DNA of 64,000 nt from Eudromia elegans (Eukaryota; Chordata; Aves; Tinamiformes; Tinamidae). Shown here one piece after another: positions 37,453-51,500 of this stretch. Numbering within the stretch: the stretch's first letter is position 1; each line of letters opens with the position of its first letter. The stretch is from NCBI GenBank assembly GCA_003342815.1, contig PTEX01000003.1:3970611-4034610 (forward strand), given 5' to 3'. Under the pieces are notes generated by a model. That model had not been told where the DNA came from, searched no databases, and was given only the letters and a program-made list of their open reading frames with translations. Made by a program: the position numbers and the translations under genes.

Positions 37453-38393
37453 GCCTGTGCACTTTACATTAACTTTAAATGTTAATATCTAGATACGAGA
37501 CAATTTTTTAAACCCATATATGTTTTTAAAACAGTGGATGATCTCCCAGTAACAAGATAGGTCCTCAGGACACTACATGAGACCTGCTTCTTATGTATTA
37601 CATATCTTGCTAGGCTGTTATATTCCTGTAGAATAGAACAGAAATTTATGGTTTAGTATCTGTATGTATAAATACATGACAATCTGTTATATGAAACATG
37701 AGGAAACATGCACATTTCATTGCCAAGATAGCATTTAAACAAGTGAGGAGAAGGAATAGAACCAAGGCAATGATGCAAACAGAAAAGCTAAATATTATCA
37801 TGATACTATAAAGATGAATGTATTTACAAGTACATGCATTATATGATGCTATCTAGTTCCAAGAGCACTAAGGCAGTGCAATTGGCTTATTATGTTTACT
37901 AAAATTAACAGATATTTAATTTGTTAATTATTTCCATGACTCACATATAGCTTCTGGATATTACTAAAGCATGTGTTTTTGTCCACCTTTTCACAAAGCT
38001 GAACTTATAACTTTTATGATTATCAAAAAACTACCAAAAAGAACCTGGGCAAAAATTATAGCAGGGCTGAAGAAATGTAATTGTTTGGTGTATATATAGC
38101 ATCTTTTTAAAAATCATTATAAAGATGATACTAAATTTTGTTTTGGAAATGTAAATGCTTATTGATGAGGGGTATTAGGTAAAGAGATACAATATTTTCA
38201 AATAACACAGTGTTGGTTAATCAGCGTTCTTCCAGAGAAGGCATCACATTGTTCTTAGACTCCGCACCTCTTTAAAACATAAAAAGCAGCCCACCTTTGT
38301 GAAGAAAGGGTTTATCTTGCAAACCAAGGCACTGGACATGATCCACAAGCAAATCAAACAGCTGTTCTAATTTCAAGCGCCATGTGAGTTGTC

Positions 38394-38414
38394 AATGGAT
38401 TAGACTAATCCATT
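38394..38414. repeat. Perfect inverted repeat, 10-bp arms
   Basis: AATGGATTAG and CTAATCCATT flank a single A. Each arm carries a TAATCC core (GGATTA on the other strand), the preferred site of bicoid/OTX-type homeodomains, in head-to-head array. Whether it is used is unknown. Confidence 0.85.
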
Positions 38415-41400
38415 AGATTAACTGATAAAACATTTTTAAAAGCCCTTTAGACAGCACTCACTGGTGAAATGTACCCTATGTGCTAGAAGAAGGCCATGTC
38501 TGATTCACTCTGTCTTCTTGTCTTAAATTTTCATACCTTATTTCTACCTCTTCATTTTGAAAGCTGCATTTGTTTTCTACCTCTGCTGATTTTTCAGAAT
38601 ATTTCTAAGAAGATGCGTTAGCTACAGAGAGGAGATCTTTAGAGAATAAAGAGTACAGCGACAGAAGCTCAATAATCCCTTGCATCCAATAAACAGAAAA
38701 ATGGCTGTAGCCTCATCCCCGGCTCTGGAGTGAGCCCCTCATCAGGGTACTCAGAGCTCGGACTAGATTCACAATCCCAAGGCTCTGCACAAAGCCTTGA
38801 ATTGAATAGCAAAGTAGTCCAAATTACACTCTCTTGTACCCTGGTACACTCCTTAAGCCACTGATGTATTTGTTTCAGGAGTCTCCATGGAAGGGTAAAC
38901 ATAAATATATCATTCCCATGTCATACCATTCCCACTGTCATATGTACCATCATGAGCTACCCATTTGTCTACATTATTACCCCACTGCCTGAAATGGCTT
39001 TAAGAGGATGTTAATACAAAAAGCAGTAAGATGCATGATGACCCTGCACAGCATATTTTACTGCTGTTATTCATTAAATTCTTAATGCATTGTCTACCTT
39101 TTTCAGATTTGCAGCCCATTAGACACAGGAGATTTACTCAATGGCAACAGCTTGGGTTTTTCTATCAAGCTCACACTTCTCATTAAATGCCTTTGAGTTC
39201 CACCATGGAATAAAAAATAAGCAAAAATAATAGCTGTGTTATGCTAAGGAAGACATTAGAATTCATCATCAAACACAGCAGTCAATTCAATTTCAAGTAT
39301 CAGCATAATTTTCTATAAACAAAAATGAAACAGAGTACTTAGTCTGCTCTCTGCTAACCCACCTGAAGTAATACTAATAACGTGGGATTTCCATGGAAAA
39401 CTTCTCCTGCTTCAGCTGCATCACAATGGTGAAATTCCACTTGTGTAATGTGCTTCACACCAGGTTAAATCTGTTAAAACACAGTCATTATCCTGCAAAG
39501 CTCAGAGTTGGCGCTCTTAACAAGTGTATTACTATCAGTGTCATGCCTATCTTTCTTTTGGAGATGAAACTAATTATTTAGCTGGGAATTACTTATTTTC
39601 TCCTTGGCACACTGCAACGAAGTTCTGATACTCTCACTTGATATTCTGTGCCACACATTTGCCTTAAAAATTGCTCTATGAAGCATCTGCAAAATGCCTA
39701 ACAGAGCAGCCACCCGCGGAGAGTTCAAGCGTTGGCATTCCGGTTTCACAGGGGTCCCCTGATCAGAGGGAGCATGTTTAGTGTTTGAAGCTCAAGTGCC
39801 CACCTCCCTCTCCCCCCGGCAGAGCTCTCATTATAGATACTGGAAAAACCTGGCTGTGTGGGGTTTCCTCTCCAGGCACAGACACCCAGGAGGGGGCTGC
39901 CCTTCCTCAGCCACCTTCCGTTTTGGACTCGTGAACTCCTCACTTCACAGCTTAAGGGGTTCAGCTGACACTGTCAACACCTTCCACGTAAGAACATTTA
40001 AGGAAGAAAGGATTTTCCATGGATATTTTTAGATACATTGAACCTTTCTGCAGCTTTGCCCTTTTAATTAATAAGACCTATACAAAAAGAGAAGCAGAAA
40101 AACCTGTCAAGCTCTTTTTAAAGACTTTATCTCCTTTCTTCAAAGGAATTTACACATAGTGTCCATTGCCTTCTAAATTGTCCCTTTTTTTTGCAGAGAA
40201 ACCACAATATTTGCCTTGGATTCCATGATATTAACAAAATTAAACATACATGTATTGTCCTTTTTAATGTGGCACTTGTGCTATTCTTTATTATTAAAAT
40301 CTGTTCTTTTTTTTCTGTAAATGTCTCAGTTTATTTCAATATCAACTGGGTTTATCCTAGAACTAGTATCTAAGGAAACTGTATCAAACCAAACTGAGTT
40401 TCCTGATGTTATGTTTTCTGCTTTACCTCCTACCATGTCTTTGTTGCAGTTTTCACAGAAATGTTACAAGTCCCTTGTATCTTTAGTATCAGCCTTCTGC
40501 AAAAAAAAAAGTGTTTGTGGTGCATATTTTATGGTCAAATTATCTGTATCAATACTCATTCTTAATTGCCTTGCATATAATAGAGCAGCAGTCCCTTTAT
40601 GCATCACTTAGATTCTCTCCAAACTAGCAACGCTCTGTTATTTTTTTTGATCTGATCAAATATTGAGAGATTATTTAATTTCATCTACTAAAGTGAAAAC
40701 TGTTTCAATCCTTAACAGATTGGGAAATTTGGGGGTGATTCTCATAGCTGTTGAAATATGAGACAGAAATATTTCAATACTCCAAAGTATTTAACAGAAT
40801 ATTACCCAATGTCACTATTTTGCACCATGGTGAGCTGTTCTTCACTTTATAGAAAAATCTCTTCACCTCAGCATCCTGTTTCTCTGGCCAAATGATTGAG
40901 TTCACAGAATACAAAGTGCAATCTACAGAATGACAGTAACAATGCCCTTTATTTCGGATGTTCAGAATTTTCCTTCTGAAAACCAACCTAAAGGTACCAT
41001 GCTGAAACAGCAGCACTCAGGCTCAGGGGATTCAGAGAAAGCACGACTCCCTGACACGTATATGGGTGCCCTTGAGAAGAGGTGTGGAATCACGGGAAGG
41101 AAAAGACAGAAGATAAGGTTAAGGATGGACGGAAGAGGGGAAGGAGGAAATGAAAACTGAGACACAAGCACAGCTGAGCAGTTCTCCAGGGGTGAAGGCC
41201 AGCAGCTTAAATGGGATTTGCACAAGGGCTACATGCTGGAGAAGGGATTAGACAGCAGGTTTTGTGTGGGAAGAGAAAAGTGCAGGATCACAGAATGAGA
41301 AGCATTTTGGACAGGCTCCTGAAAAGAGGGTGAACGGAACTAGTATCGCCTAAAGAAAGCAGCATCTGGAGTAGTACTCAGGACACAAGGAAGGAGCTAG

Positions 41401-44089
41401 AGTAGCACTAGCTAAAGGCACTGAGAAGCTGAGCTCAGTAGATGCATTTTGTTCCCTTTTTCTAAGGGGAGAGTAGGTTGATGAGTTTATGAAAGAGCAG
41501 GAAAGGCAGTTACAGAAAAGTAACATGAGAAACACGAGACCTTTTAGATAGGCTTGTTTTAACAAAGTAAAGGAATATCCAAGAGGAAATGTCGAGGAAG
41601 TAGCTACATATACAAAACTTGAGTGTAGAGTTGTGAATATTTTGTAAGTTTAGCAACTAATAATAATATATATCAAGCCTTTTAATTGCAGAGGAAGAGT
41701 AAAAAGACGGGGAGGGGGAGAGATCCACAGCCCTGTACACTGAGCAATAATGAAACTTCCACCACCCGCCTGGTAAAAGAGCAAAGCAAACATAAAAAGA
41801 AGAGGACATCTCTCCACTCTTAAAATGCACCTACTTACTCTTAGAGAAACCTCTTTCCTTAAAAGTATCAGAGACCTCATAAAATTCTTATGATGCAAGA
41901 AAAAATGCCCCTTCTCTCTCATTCTCGCTGACATTACAAGTGGAAAGCAAAGCTTGAACATTACTGAGTTGTGGCTCTGCTTTTTGCCCTGCTCTCCCTG
42001 CTGTCTGGAGGGGAAATAGAAAAGCCTCTTTCAGTATCTACGCTGTTCTCAGAGCAGAGGATACAGAAATTGCAGCAGATGCACTCGTCTGACCATACTC
42101 AAAACATACATTAAAAAAAAATAAAATGACTGTAAGGGCAAGACGACTCTGACCTCATCCGGAAAGGATTTATATTTCATCATCTCACCTGGGTTACAGA
42201 ACTGGAGGACAACAAAAACAAACAAAAAAAGAATCCCAGTAACCTCTGACACTAGGCTTTAAAGATGTTTATAGATAAACAAAGATTTATCTTTGTCTTG
42301 TATGTCCAAGTAAATTGCAGCTTCCAGTCCCCATACAAAAGGCAACACAGTTATGGAATGCTGTATACCTAAATTTACCACCAAATTAACAGTTTCATAT
42401 GCCTTAATCTCCCTTTATTATGCCACTCCAGCATGGAAATTTAAGATTTAAGTGTTTCCCCAATTCATATTCTATGGAATGTTGACGGTAAGGTGAAAAT
42501 GTGGTTGAATTATAGCAATACATGCATGTACTTCACACCAAGGTGATTTAACAAATTTGCAAAAAATGAGGGCCAGGTAAAACATGCAACTCTTGGGAAG
42601 TGGACTATAAGAACAAAGGTTTAACCATCAGTGATATATTTGAATTCAAATAAAAAATAAAAATAGCCATTTTATTTTGTTTCATAACATATATCCTGCA
42701 GAACAAACAACTTCAACCCTGCCAAAGCTACAGTCAATTCAGAAACCCTTAACAAAAATTTATAAAGTAGGTTAGAATTGTGATTATATGACTTCAATTA
42801 AAATTATAGCAAATTAAATAAAATATTACGCTAACACAAAAGGAATGACTCCATTACTTAAATATATATACGCATTCAGTCTTCACATATTAGCTGGGGA
42901 ATTTCAAATCAAGAATATACCTTAGTACAAAGACCACAGTGAGCTGCATAGAAATCTATCTTATGGCTTTCAAGTCACATTAGTCATAGGTATAATTCAG
43001 AGGAGAGTTACTATTTCCATTTTGAATAAGTTTTAAAAGGGAAAAAAAACCCCTGTAAAATCCATTTCTTATGAGTTATATAAATGTAATATTGGCAGTA
43101 CTCCGATATTCCTGCCTGAACAGTCAAAAAAAAGTTCTTGTAGTCTTCCGTGTTTTTATCCTTGGAAACAGAAATTTGGTGGTACCAGGAATCCATGTCC
43201 ACAGCTATAGTAAAGTTGACTCATTAAACTTAAATTAAAAGAAGTATATATAACACCAATCACCATAAATTTCTCCATTTCTCATACACATGTGGATCAT
43301 AGCCTAGGAATGTAGGCACACCATATAAAAAGTGACGGCTGGGATTAGACTTTGTCAACAATAATCCTTCCTTCATCAAGCTGCAATGGCATCATGTGTC
43401 TTGGCCTGGTGCATGGAGAAGGAAAATATGCTCCATTCATCTACTTGATTCCTAGTATTCCTTGCCTCTAGAAGCTTTCTATAGGAAACCTTTTTTCATA
43501 TGCAGAAGAACCAGGACTGTCAGAATGTAGGCACAATTACAGCTTCTTTGTCCTGCATGGCATGCAGAATGTGATGGAACAGAAACACATAAAATGCACG
43601 TAAGATAACAGCAGGAACAGTGAAATACTCATTTTGTGCCATAAACCATCAGTAGTCTTTGCAGTACGGAAGCCTTTCCTGAAATGTATAGGAGCTACTT
43701 AAATACTTGCAAAATCTTTGATAACAGTAACTGGCAATAGCTTATTGGTGACTTATATTGGTAACTGATAATTGGTACAGTTCAAGTCTGTGATTCGGCA
43801 AGTTAAACCAACAGACTTCACCTGATGATGAACTACGGAGAGCTGACAGTGGTGGATGGACATGTGTGCACCTCCAGGCATGGGAGATCACAAACAGTTG
43901 ACCTAGTGAAGAAGCAAGACCCAAATACGGCCACAGAAGGGTAGCAAACACATCTCAGAACACGGAAAGTAGGCATCTGGGCAAATGTTGCTGAAAGAAA
44001 CCTGGAATTTGAACAAAGGATCTTCTGACTAGCTGATTTCTCCTACGGTAGGGAAGATAGGTCTCTGAAAATGAACTAGTCATGTCAAG

Positions 44090-44388
44090 CAGGAGGGTGG
44101 GGCTGGCCTCTTTTCAGTGGTGGCCAGCAATAGGACTAGAGGAAATAGCCACAAACCGAAGCACCAAAAATTTCATAGGAACTTATGGAAAAAGGTCTTT
44201 CCTGTGAGGGTGACAGAGCCCTGGAACAGGTTGCTGAGGGAGATTGTGGAGTCTCCTTCTCTGCAGATCTTCCAAACCCACCTGGATGCCACCCTGTGCC
44301 TTGTGCTGTAGGTGACCCTGCTGGAGAAGAGGGTTGGACTAGATGATCTCTAAAGGTCCTTCCCAACCTTAAGGATTCTATGATTCTA
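44090..44388 (+). mobile_element. CR1 LINE 3' end with ORF2 C terminus
   Basis: The frame at 44,117-44,311 reads VASNRTRGNSHKPKHQKFHR, NLWKKVFPVRVTEPWNRL and LREIVESPSLQIFQTHLDAT, a close match to the CR1 ORF2 C terminus (usual VPSDRTRGNGHKLKHRKFRL...). It is followed by the stereotyped 3' untranslated end: GACCCTGCTGGAGAAGAGGG, TTGGACTAGATGATCTCTAA and the ATTCTATGATTCTA tail. The C-terminal frame is still open, so this is one of the younger copies in the window. It is 5'-truncated, as is usual. A run of 60 N starts 23 bp after its end. Confidence 0.93.
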
Positions 44389-44411
44389 AGTAGCAGATCC
44401 CATCGGCTTCT

Positions 44412-44471
44412 NNNNNNNNNNNNNNNNNNNNNNNNNNNNNNNNNNNNNNNNNNNNNNNNNNNNNNNNNNNN
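44412..44471. other. Assembly gap (60 N)
   Basis: Sixty consecutive N bases. It begins just after a CR1 3' end, so the gap may be a short repeat or tail that the assembly could not cross. The frame reported across it on the minus strand is artificial. Confidence 0.99.
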
Positions 44472-47400
44472 GGGAGGGAGAAAAACCCTTGACATTTGGC
44501 TCCAGCTGCTTTAATTAGACAGAGATGCAACAGCCATCGTGTCTGAGGATTTTCAGAAGCAGTAAAAATTCATCAATCAAAATGTACTGCATTTATAACT
44601 CAGTGGGCTCTCTACTGCAGTTGGAGGGTACAAAATGTTATGCTTGGAAAGCACGCAGTGCCATACCATACGATCACCTTCTAAAGACTTTTCACTGTCT
44701 TTAGTTCACTTCAAAGACTAAATTTGCACTTCTCTAGGAGCTTGAAAACAAGGTTGTTTTGCCAGAAGGATTTGCTGACCACCAACACTGTAAACCTCGG
44801 TGCAAAAACACAGAAGAATTTCTGTGACCTCCAGTGAGAAGAGTCCACTTGGGCCAAGAGATATAGGAAGGCAGATGGATTAGGAGCAAAGAAAAAGCAC
44901 TGGCTAAAGCTCAAAAACCTTCAGTTACCAACTATCTGCTTCTTGCTCAAAGTATATGTGTCATAAGCAGGTACTAGTCCTGAGCAAGACCACCATGACA
45001 GTAGCAAGTTTGAAGTGATGGGCAGGAACACAAAACCTCTTTTATAGAAGCAGGCAATCAACACTCAGAGCTGGACGGGGTCCCACAGGCTGTCAGTCCT
45101 GCCTCTATAGCCAACTAAAAGCAAAATATGGCATCAAAGTATATATAGGTCATTTCATGGGGATTATTTTTATGAGCAGTTGTTTAACTAATCTTTCATT
45201 TCAGCTAGAAAGGCAAATTTTCTTGTAAACTGTGTGACACAACTACAGGGGAACATGTGTTTTAAATGACACATTAGAGCAACCACTGTAACACTGAAGT
45301 GCTGAAACAAATAGCACCAGCTATCTCCAAAGAAATATTTTACATAAGAACACACGTAAATTTGAAGGATTATAAATTCAATCTGAAATAGCTCAGGCTT
45401 GAGGTTTGTAGACTGTAATTAGCCATGCCGCTGTTGTTCTGCAAAACTGGTAAAGCTTGATTTGGCTGAGTCCTGTATCTCTGCACTTCCCTGATACACT
45501 CATAGAACATCATAGCTCATGCAACACTCCAGGAATTCCCACTGCATCAAGACATGAACCACTCAGCAGTTCTTCCTCCTCTCTGTTCCCTCCCATAAAT
45601 TCCTTGCTAGAGCACACTCATCTCTCCTCAGTCACTCACTTACAAAGAACACATTAGGGCTTCATATGCTAATCATTTTAAGGCTATCATCAAATTTAGT
45701 TGAAATCGTTCAAAGGGTTAAAAATTGTGGAGGGCTGCAGAAAGTGGTTGTTGACAAACAAGGCTGCAGACAGACTGCATAAGCTTCCTGCCTTACAAAC
45801 TGTGGCTAAAATTTTGAAGAGTCATTTCTTAAGCACTAGAAAAGGTAAAATCCTCAGCAAACTGTAAGAAGTGGGATTCCATTGAAGGAAATGGAGTTTA
45901 CCAGTTCAGACCAGTCAAGGAACCATGTCAGGGCCTCCAGAAATGTCTTTATTACAAAAACAAAGAGTAGTAACTAGCCGAAACTTTCTTTATTCTCATA
46001 AACAACCTCTGTAGCGACACTTCAAGTTCTTCATTCCTTAAGCAAAATAACCATGAGGAAGCTTGCTAAGGAACTAGCCAATCAGCAGCACATAAAAGTT
46101 TCAAAAACACTTGGGGGAAAAGTATGTTTTTTCTTTCCTTTGTGCTTCATTAAACTTTAGAGTTAACTCAGACACAATTTGATAACATTAGTGAATTGTA
46201 GCCATCTACAAGTTGGTGGGAGTTTTTTGAGTCTAGCTACTAGCAAAGCAAGCACAGGGCACTAAGCACAGGTGCACTACGTGAAGAACATCTGCTCTCT
46301 CACATGAGACTATATGTGTAATCACTGCTGATACCCATATGCACAAGCCAATGTTGATAGTCAAGAGTATCAGGCAGATGCATCCTCTAGGATGAACCTG
46401 CAACTACTGTACAAGCCAAAAGAGAGTGTTCAGTTTTCTGCATTGGGTAGCTATGCAAAAGCCATTCATCTCACTGAAATTTAACTGTCTAAAAGTAGGC
46501 ATTTGCTCCGTGTTTGCAGTCCGTGCTTCTCTCCAGAGAAGGAGGAGGGGGAATGGCACTTCTAGAAGGTGCCCGTTCTCCCCTCAACTCTTCTTAAAAT
46601 TGGTATCTAGCATGTGCAGAACAACTTGCCCCCAGAAGTTACTTCTCTCTTCTTGTCTTCATGCTGACTTAACATTTAATTTAAATGACAGAAGTTAGCT
46701 GAGGTGAATCCCACCTGTCTTTGGTGCTCTCCTAGGTGGAAAAACTGGCATAGATCTGTTGTCAGCAAGTTGCAGACACTATTCCAATGCTCACTTCACC
46801 TTTTAGATAATATATCCAAATTTTAAGGTCAGTAATAGAATATATACAGTTTTTATCTCTACACAAAGCACTGCAACTTTGGGGATCCCAGTAAATAGTA
46901 AAATTTATACATCTACACAGAGACTGGCTAATTTAGATGGCTTAGTGCCATGACAAATGTAAGCTAGACAGAGACTAAACCTAGCAGAGGCCAAAAGGTT
47001 ATGAAACCAAGTCTCCAAAGTTCAAAATTGAGCTGATTTTAATTAAATCTCTAATTCTTTTTTTACACACCCTGCACATCTGGCATTTTGCTATAGTTTT
47101 TTTTTTTTTTTGTCAAATATTCTGTGCATCTTAAGATACAAATCTTTACTTCCACTATGAGAGACAGTTTACAGAAGAACCATGCAACACAGCTATCCAC
47201 AGATCAAATTTGATGACACAGAAGTTTTCTTCTGGTCTTTTATTCCTATAGCACATTGGCATAAGAGCTGCATAACATAACAGCTAGCAACATCAGCAAA
47301 GGCTCAGACATTTCCCAGCTGAGAAAATACCATTTCACGACAGGCTGTACAGCAAGTACACCAAATACTACCAGAGGAAATCAAATATTTGAACAAGCAG

Positions 47401-48432
47401 AGAGTGATGCATTTCATTCATGCGCAAAAGGGAAGCCAGTAAGAATCACATGCAATGACACCAGAAATGCCAGTGCCCTAAGAAGTACAAAGCTGTTTAT
47501 TTTAAATGGAATAAAATCAGCAAATAGAGATTTATTTTTCCTCGAGGTGGAAGGAACACAGACATTTTTCCAAGAATCATACAATAGAGAAAGATCAGAA
47601 AACACTAAAAGAAAGAATACACATGGATTCTTCTGTAGAAGAATCATTTACAATCTATCGTTGAAAGAACAAAAGTTAAAACTGAGGTACTTCACTTCCA
47701 GTATAAGACTAATACCACAATCACTCTGAGGCTGAAAAACTAAAGATAAGGGGTTCAAATAATGCAAAATAAAGGATTTTGTCATAGGAATATCTGGTAT
47801 TGATTACTGTAATGTCTGAGTGGCTACTCGCATAAGGGAGCTCATCTATAAAGAGATCTCCAGTAATTGCTGAGAACTTTTCAACTGCACAAATGCTTCC
47901 GACTGGAAGCAGGGATAGTTATTTTCTTTCTTAAACTCAGCCAGAACTGAAAGTTGCAGCTGATGAATTTAGAATTTATCTTTCAATGCATACTTAGAGC
48001 ATTCCCCTTGACCACAGGTTACATTTCAAGGAATGAAGGAATGACAGGGAACTGGCAAAACACTGGCAAAATATTTCCATCTGATCAAAGGGGGAAAAGG
48101 CATCTGCTAATAACAACTTGACAATCTAAGGAGTGACTTTCTTCCAGGTTACTTAGATATTGCATCTTATGCTGAACTTCCAGTCTATAATGATGGTGAC
48201 TAGGCAGGCTTAGAGTACTTTCTAGGTCACCAACTGATGTGTTCCTCTTGGAGCACAACTGGTTCCTATGAAGGAAAAAGAAGTTTAAGAGACAAACTAT
48301 TTACAGAGACAAAATGTTTATACTAAGTATGAATATTTGTGCTCAGAATAGTGAATAGAATACTCTGCTTAGGTAACATACAAATGTCCTAGAAATATAA
48401 TGCATTAGAAGTATTTAAAATTAAATATTTAC

Positions 48433-48544
48433 CCAGGTCCTTAACAAGAGATAATGCTTCCCATGATATGAATGCTCCACCACCATCATCCATAGCTCCC
48501 TGCCCAACATCCCAGCTGTCCAGATGTCCACTGACCAACACAAT
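48433..48544 (-). CDS. CPQ: CPQ internal exon: zinc ligands His and Asp
   Basis: This 112-bp exon encodes [18 protein letters not shown] followed by [20 protein letters not shown]. It corresponds to human carboxypeptidase Q residues 284-321 by recall of the human protein. CPQ is an M28-family zinc metallopeptidase of secretory and lysosomal compartments that cleaves dipeptides with a free N terminus. The His of SGHLD (human His290) and the first Asp of MDDGG (Asp302, bridging the two zincs) are both kept. On the minus strand the acceptor reads TTGCTTTTTCAG|ATTGTG and the donor CTGG|GTAAAT. The exon starts in phase 0 and leaves one base (G) for the next glycine codon. The upstream exon, which should encode the stretch ending near AEITGS, was not found up to position 64,000. 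Match to the family is nearly residue for residue, so the identification is firm. Confidence 0.97.
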
Positions 48545-51500
48545 CTGAAAAAGCAATTATGAGAAAACATATCTACATGACAACAGGGAATGAGAAAAGC
48601 AAGTTCAGCAATGAAGCACTGGAACGATTTTTTCATAAATTTGGCTTTTTACCTTAAAACAGGAGGAAGAAAACATATAAGACAAAATTAAAACACTGTT
48701 TTCCAGTTACTGAACAAAAATGTAAGGCCACCAAATACAACCTGCTGATTCAAAACATTGGCTAAATCAACCTAGATATACTGCAAGGAGTATTTAAATG
48801 AAAAGCTTAGCCTTGTATATTAACAAAGTGCATACTTTCCAGAAACACAGGTCGAGTATATTGCAGAATGGTGAAAACCTCTTTCATATGTCAGCTGTGA
48901 ACCGGTTAAGCCTCTAGGCATTAAATTTGATTAACCCTATTTTTTGGTGCATAACTAAGAAATATGAACTTAGACTGAAGTGTTCCCAGACAGAGGTTGT
49001 TATTTTATTATATATCTTTGGCCCCTGCCACAGAGGACCTCTAATTTATTACTGGATCCCCTATGTGCTACAACAGTGACAAGGTATTTTATAGTTCCAT
49101 TAGTCATAAGGATATTTTAAATTAAAAACTACACAGCAGCAAGTCCCACATGGCTTTTCTGCAAAGAAAGTTTTGTGGTTACAGGAGAGTACAACAGTGT
49201 ATGTGTCTTCAGAAACAAACTCACTTTCAGACTTGAACTCTGTCAAAGAAACAGGAGCTATCAGACCAAAAGTGGAGGCAGTTCCCTAACTGGAGGCAAA
49301 GCTGAAGAGTTGATGGATCTGTTATTGCAAAGGAGAGCTCAGGCAGAGACATGAACTGTGAGCTAAGCAGTCAGGGCATTAAGCATCGTAAAATGGAGCA
49401 ACTGGACAAAAACCAAGAGCAGGAAATGGCTACCATGCCCAGGAGCCTTAGAAGAACAATGAAGAGAGTCCTTGGGATAGGCTGGAAGTGGTGCTGAAGC
49501 ACCCGATCCATGACAACTCAGCATGGACATAAACGGAGGGAGGGTTGCTACCAAACTCACTGCTGATCGCAGTCAGGGCTCAGACTGAACTCTCCTCCTG
49601 CCACCTACTTCTCCCTCAAGAAGGAAGGGATGAGGATCTCCTCAAACTTTCATCTCAGCCTGTATTCACCATAGGACAATTTCTCTAGTGCTGACAACAA
49701 GAACAGTTTTTCCTGTAATCACTCCTATACTGCCAAGTGTGCAGCTAACACTGTACACTGTAAAGAACAATCTTGGGGCCTGAGGATGAAGATCTCAATT
49801 TTCTGCCTCACATAAGCAATTACTGCCCCAATTACTAAAAATAAGCTACAAATAAATGATGGCAATGGAGTGCCTCAAGATGCAAAACACGACATGTTCA
49901 AACAACTGTGTTACTTCATTTGACCAAAAAACGAGCTTAGGCAACACACATAAATACAATCACTTGTTTTAAACAAAGGTCAAGAAAAAGCATTAGTCCT
50001 ATCTATTATATTGCTACGTGTCTAATCAGAACACATGAAAACCCCTTAAATTAGGAAATTCATGATGAAATGTTTGCTAAAGTATGTATTATAAACAGGA
50101 GAAGTGGCATGCTTTAGAAGCTGGAAAAAATTACTAAAATCTGAAGAGCTGCTTATTCCTGCCTTCTCAGACATTTCAACCCTCTTTTGTACTTATTCAG
50201 CCTTAGTTAAACATGTGTCTGGTTTCCAGAACAGAGATATTTTCTTGGTAGCAGACAGACATGCTGCAACCTTTACTCCTAAATCTCTGCTCCGCCAAAC
50301 ACAAGCCTAGATTAGGAGAGCAGACCCTTTTGCAAAAGCCTCAGGTTTACTCAAGAGGTATTTTTGCAATTTAAGGTCATGCTTCTTTCAGGCCCAAAAG
50401 TGAAGGATGCAAATAGCACGTTTTCCAAAGAGACTACACTGCAGTAGAAGTCCTTAATCCACGGCAGGCCCCTGCTTCGATAGCAACATAGCTTGGATAG
50501 ATAATCTAAGCAAAGCCAGGCCAACTTTTGAGGTAGAATAAGCCTTTCTGAAATGAGGAGAAAAAAGAAGAAATGCTCATTGCATTACTCATTATCCTCT
50601 CTGTGTCCTTCTAAGCAGGACAGAGCACGCACACACACGCACAGAGAGTGTAAACTCTACTCTGAAGGCTTCCGATACCCGACCAATGGGAGTGTGGAGG
50701 GCAGCTCTCACCCAACACCATTTGCAGCTGACCAAGGCAGACTTTTTACTGCCTCCTGAAGAAGGAATTTAAATAACATCAAAGAATGGCAGAATGGGCT
50801 CTGAGAGAAAGTATAGCTATCTGCAGAAATAACAAATTGCAACGGCAGGAAATTTTGTTTCCAGTCACAGAGCATCTTTACCAGCTCCAAAACATTACAC
50901 CCAGCCAGATTAAGGTTCAAATGGATTGAGAAAGGCAGAGTAACTTCATGGATGAACTTTTGCGTCAATTCACTTAAACTGTGCCAAAAGCAATGACATC
51001 AACACAACCACTGTCCTTCCATGAGAAAGTTTTAGCAGAAGAGTTATTGTTGTTTACAAATGGCATTCCTGAGTAGCTGCCTTTGCAATGAAGGCTTCAG
51101 CGAGCTTGCTGCCAGCTAGCTACACATTCTTGCAGTAGGGCACAATCATAACATAACATAAACACTGCGTTTGTTCTGACCTCTAAGTAGCTATAATGCA
51201 AATGAGTGGAAATATTTCTGAAATTCACCCTAAGCCACTCTATTATTTTCAATAGTATTTTAGCACTCCGTACATGTGGGTTAAGAGACAAAGGCAGATA
51301 GTGCTATCAAGGATCTGTGACTGTACTTTAGAGTTGTGTTGTTCTCAGCTCCGAGCCCATACCTAGGCTAATGACTTGCACCTGCACAAAACAGACAAGG
51401 AAACAGTGTCGGTATGGGCCAACAGTATGAAAGCACTGCAAAGCAATTGCTGAATATATTGAGAAATCACAAGTATCTGAGCAGAACAGCACAAACACAG

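Larger units (their letters stand above)
34188..48432 (-). other. CPQ: CPQ intron between the 112-bp and 92-bp exons
   Basis: This 14.2-kb intron is phase 1, with donor GTAAAT at 48,432 and acceptor TTTTAG at 34,188 on the minus strand. It contains a GC-richer patch at about 35,400-35,960, an AAAT microsatellite, a TG tract, a small perfect inverted repeat at 38,394, a CR1 3' end at 44,090-44,388 and a 60-N gap at 44,412-44,471. The remaining sequence is AT-rich with only short chance frames. Confidence 0.85.

Noticed and set aside
45058-45120. Short stretch CAGAGCTGGACGGGGTCCCA resembling an inverted CR1 3' end
   Set aside because: Only about 40 bp fit, with no tail or neighbouring CR1 sequence, too little to call.
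49363-49560. Possible upstream CPQ exon on the minus strand
   Set aside because: The translated peptide has no similarity to any part of CPQ that I know.
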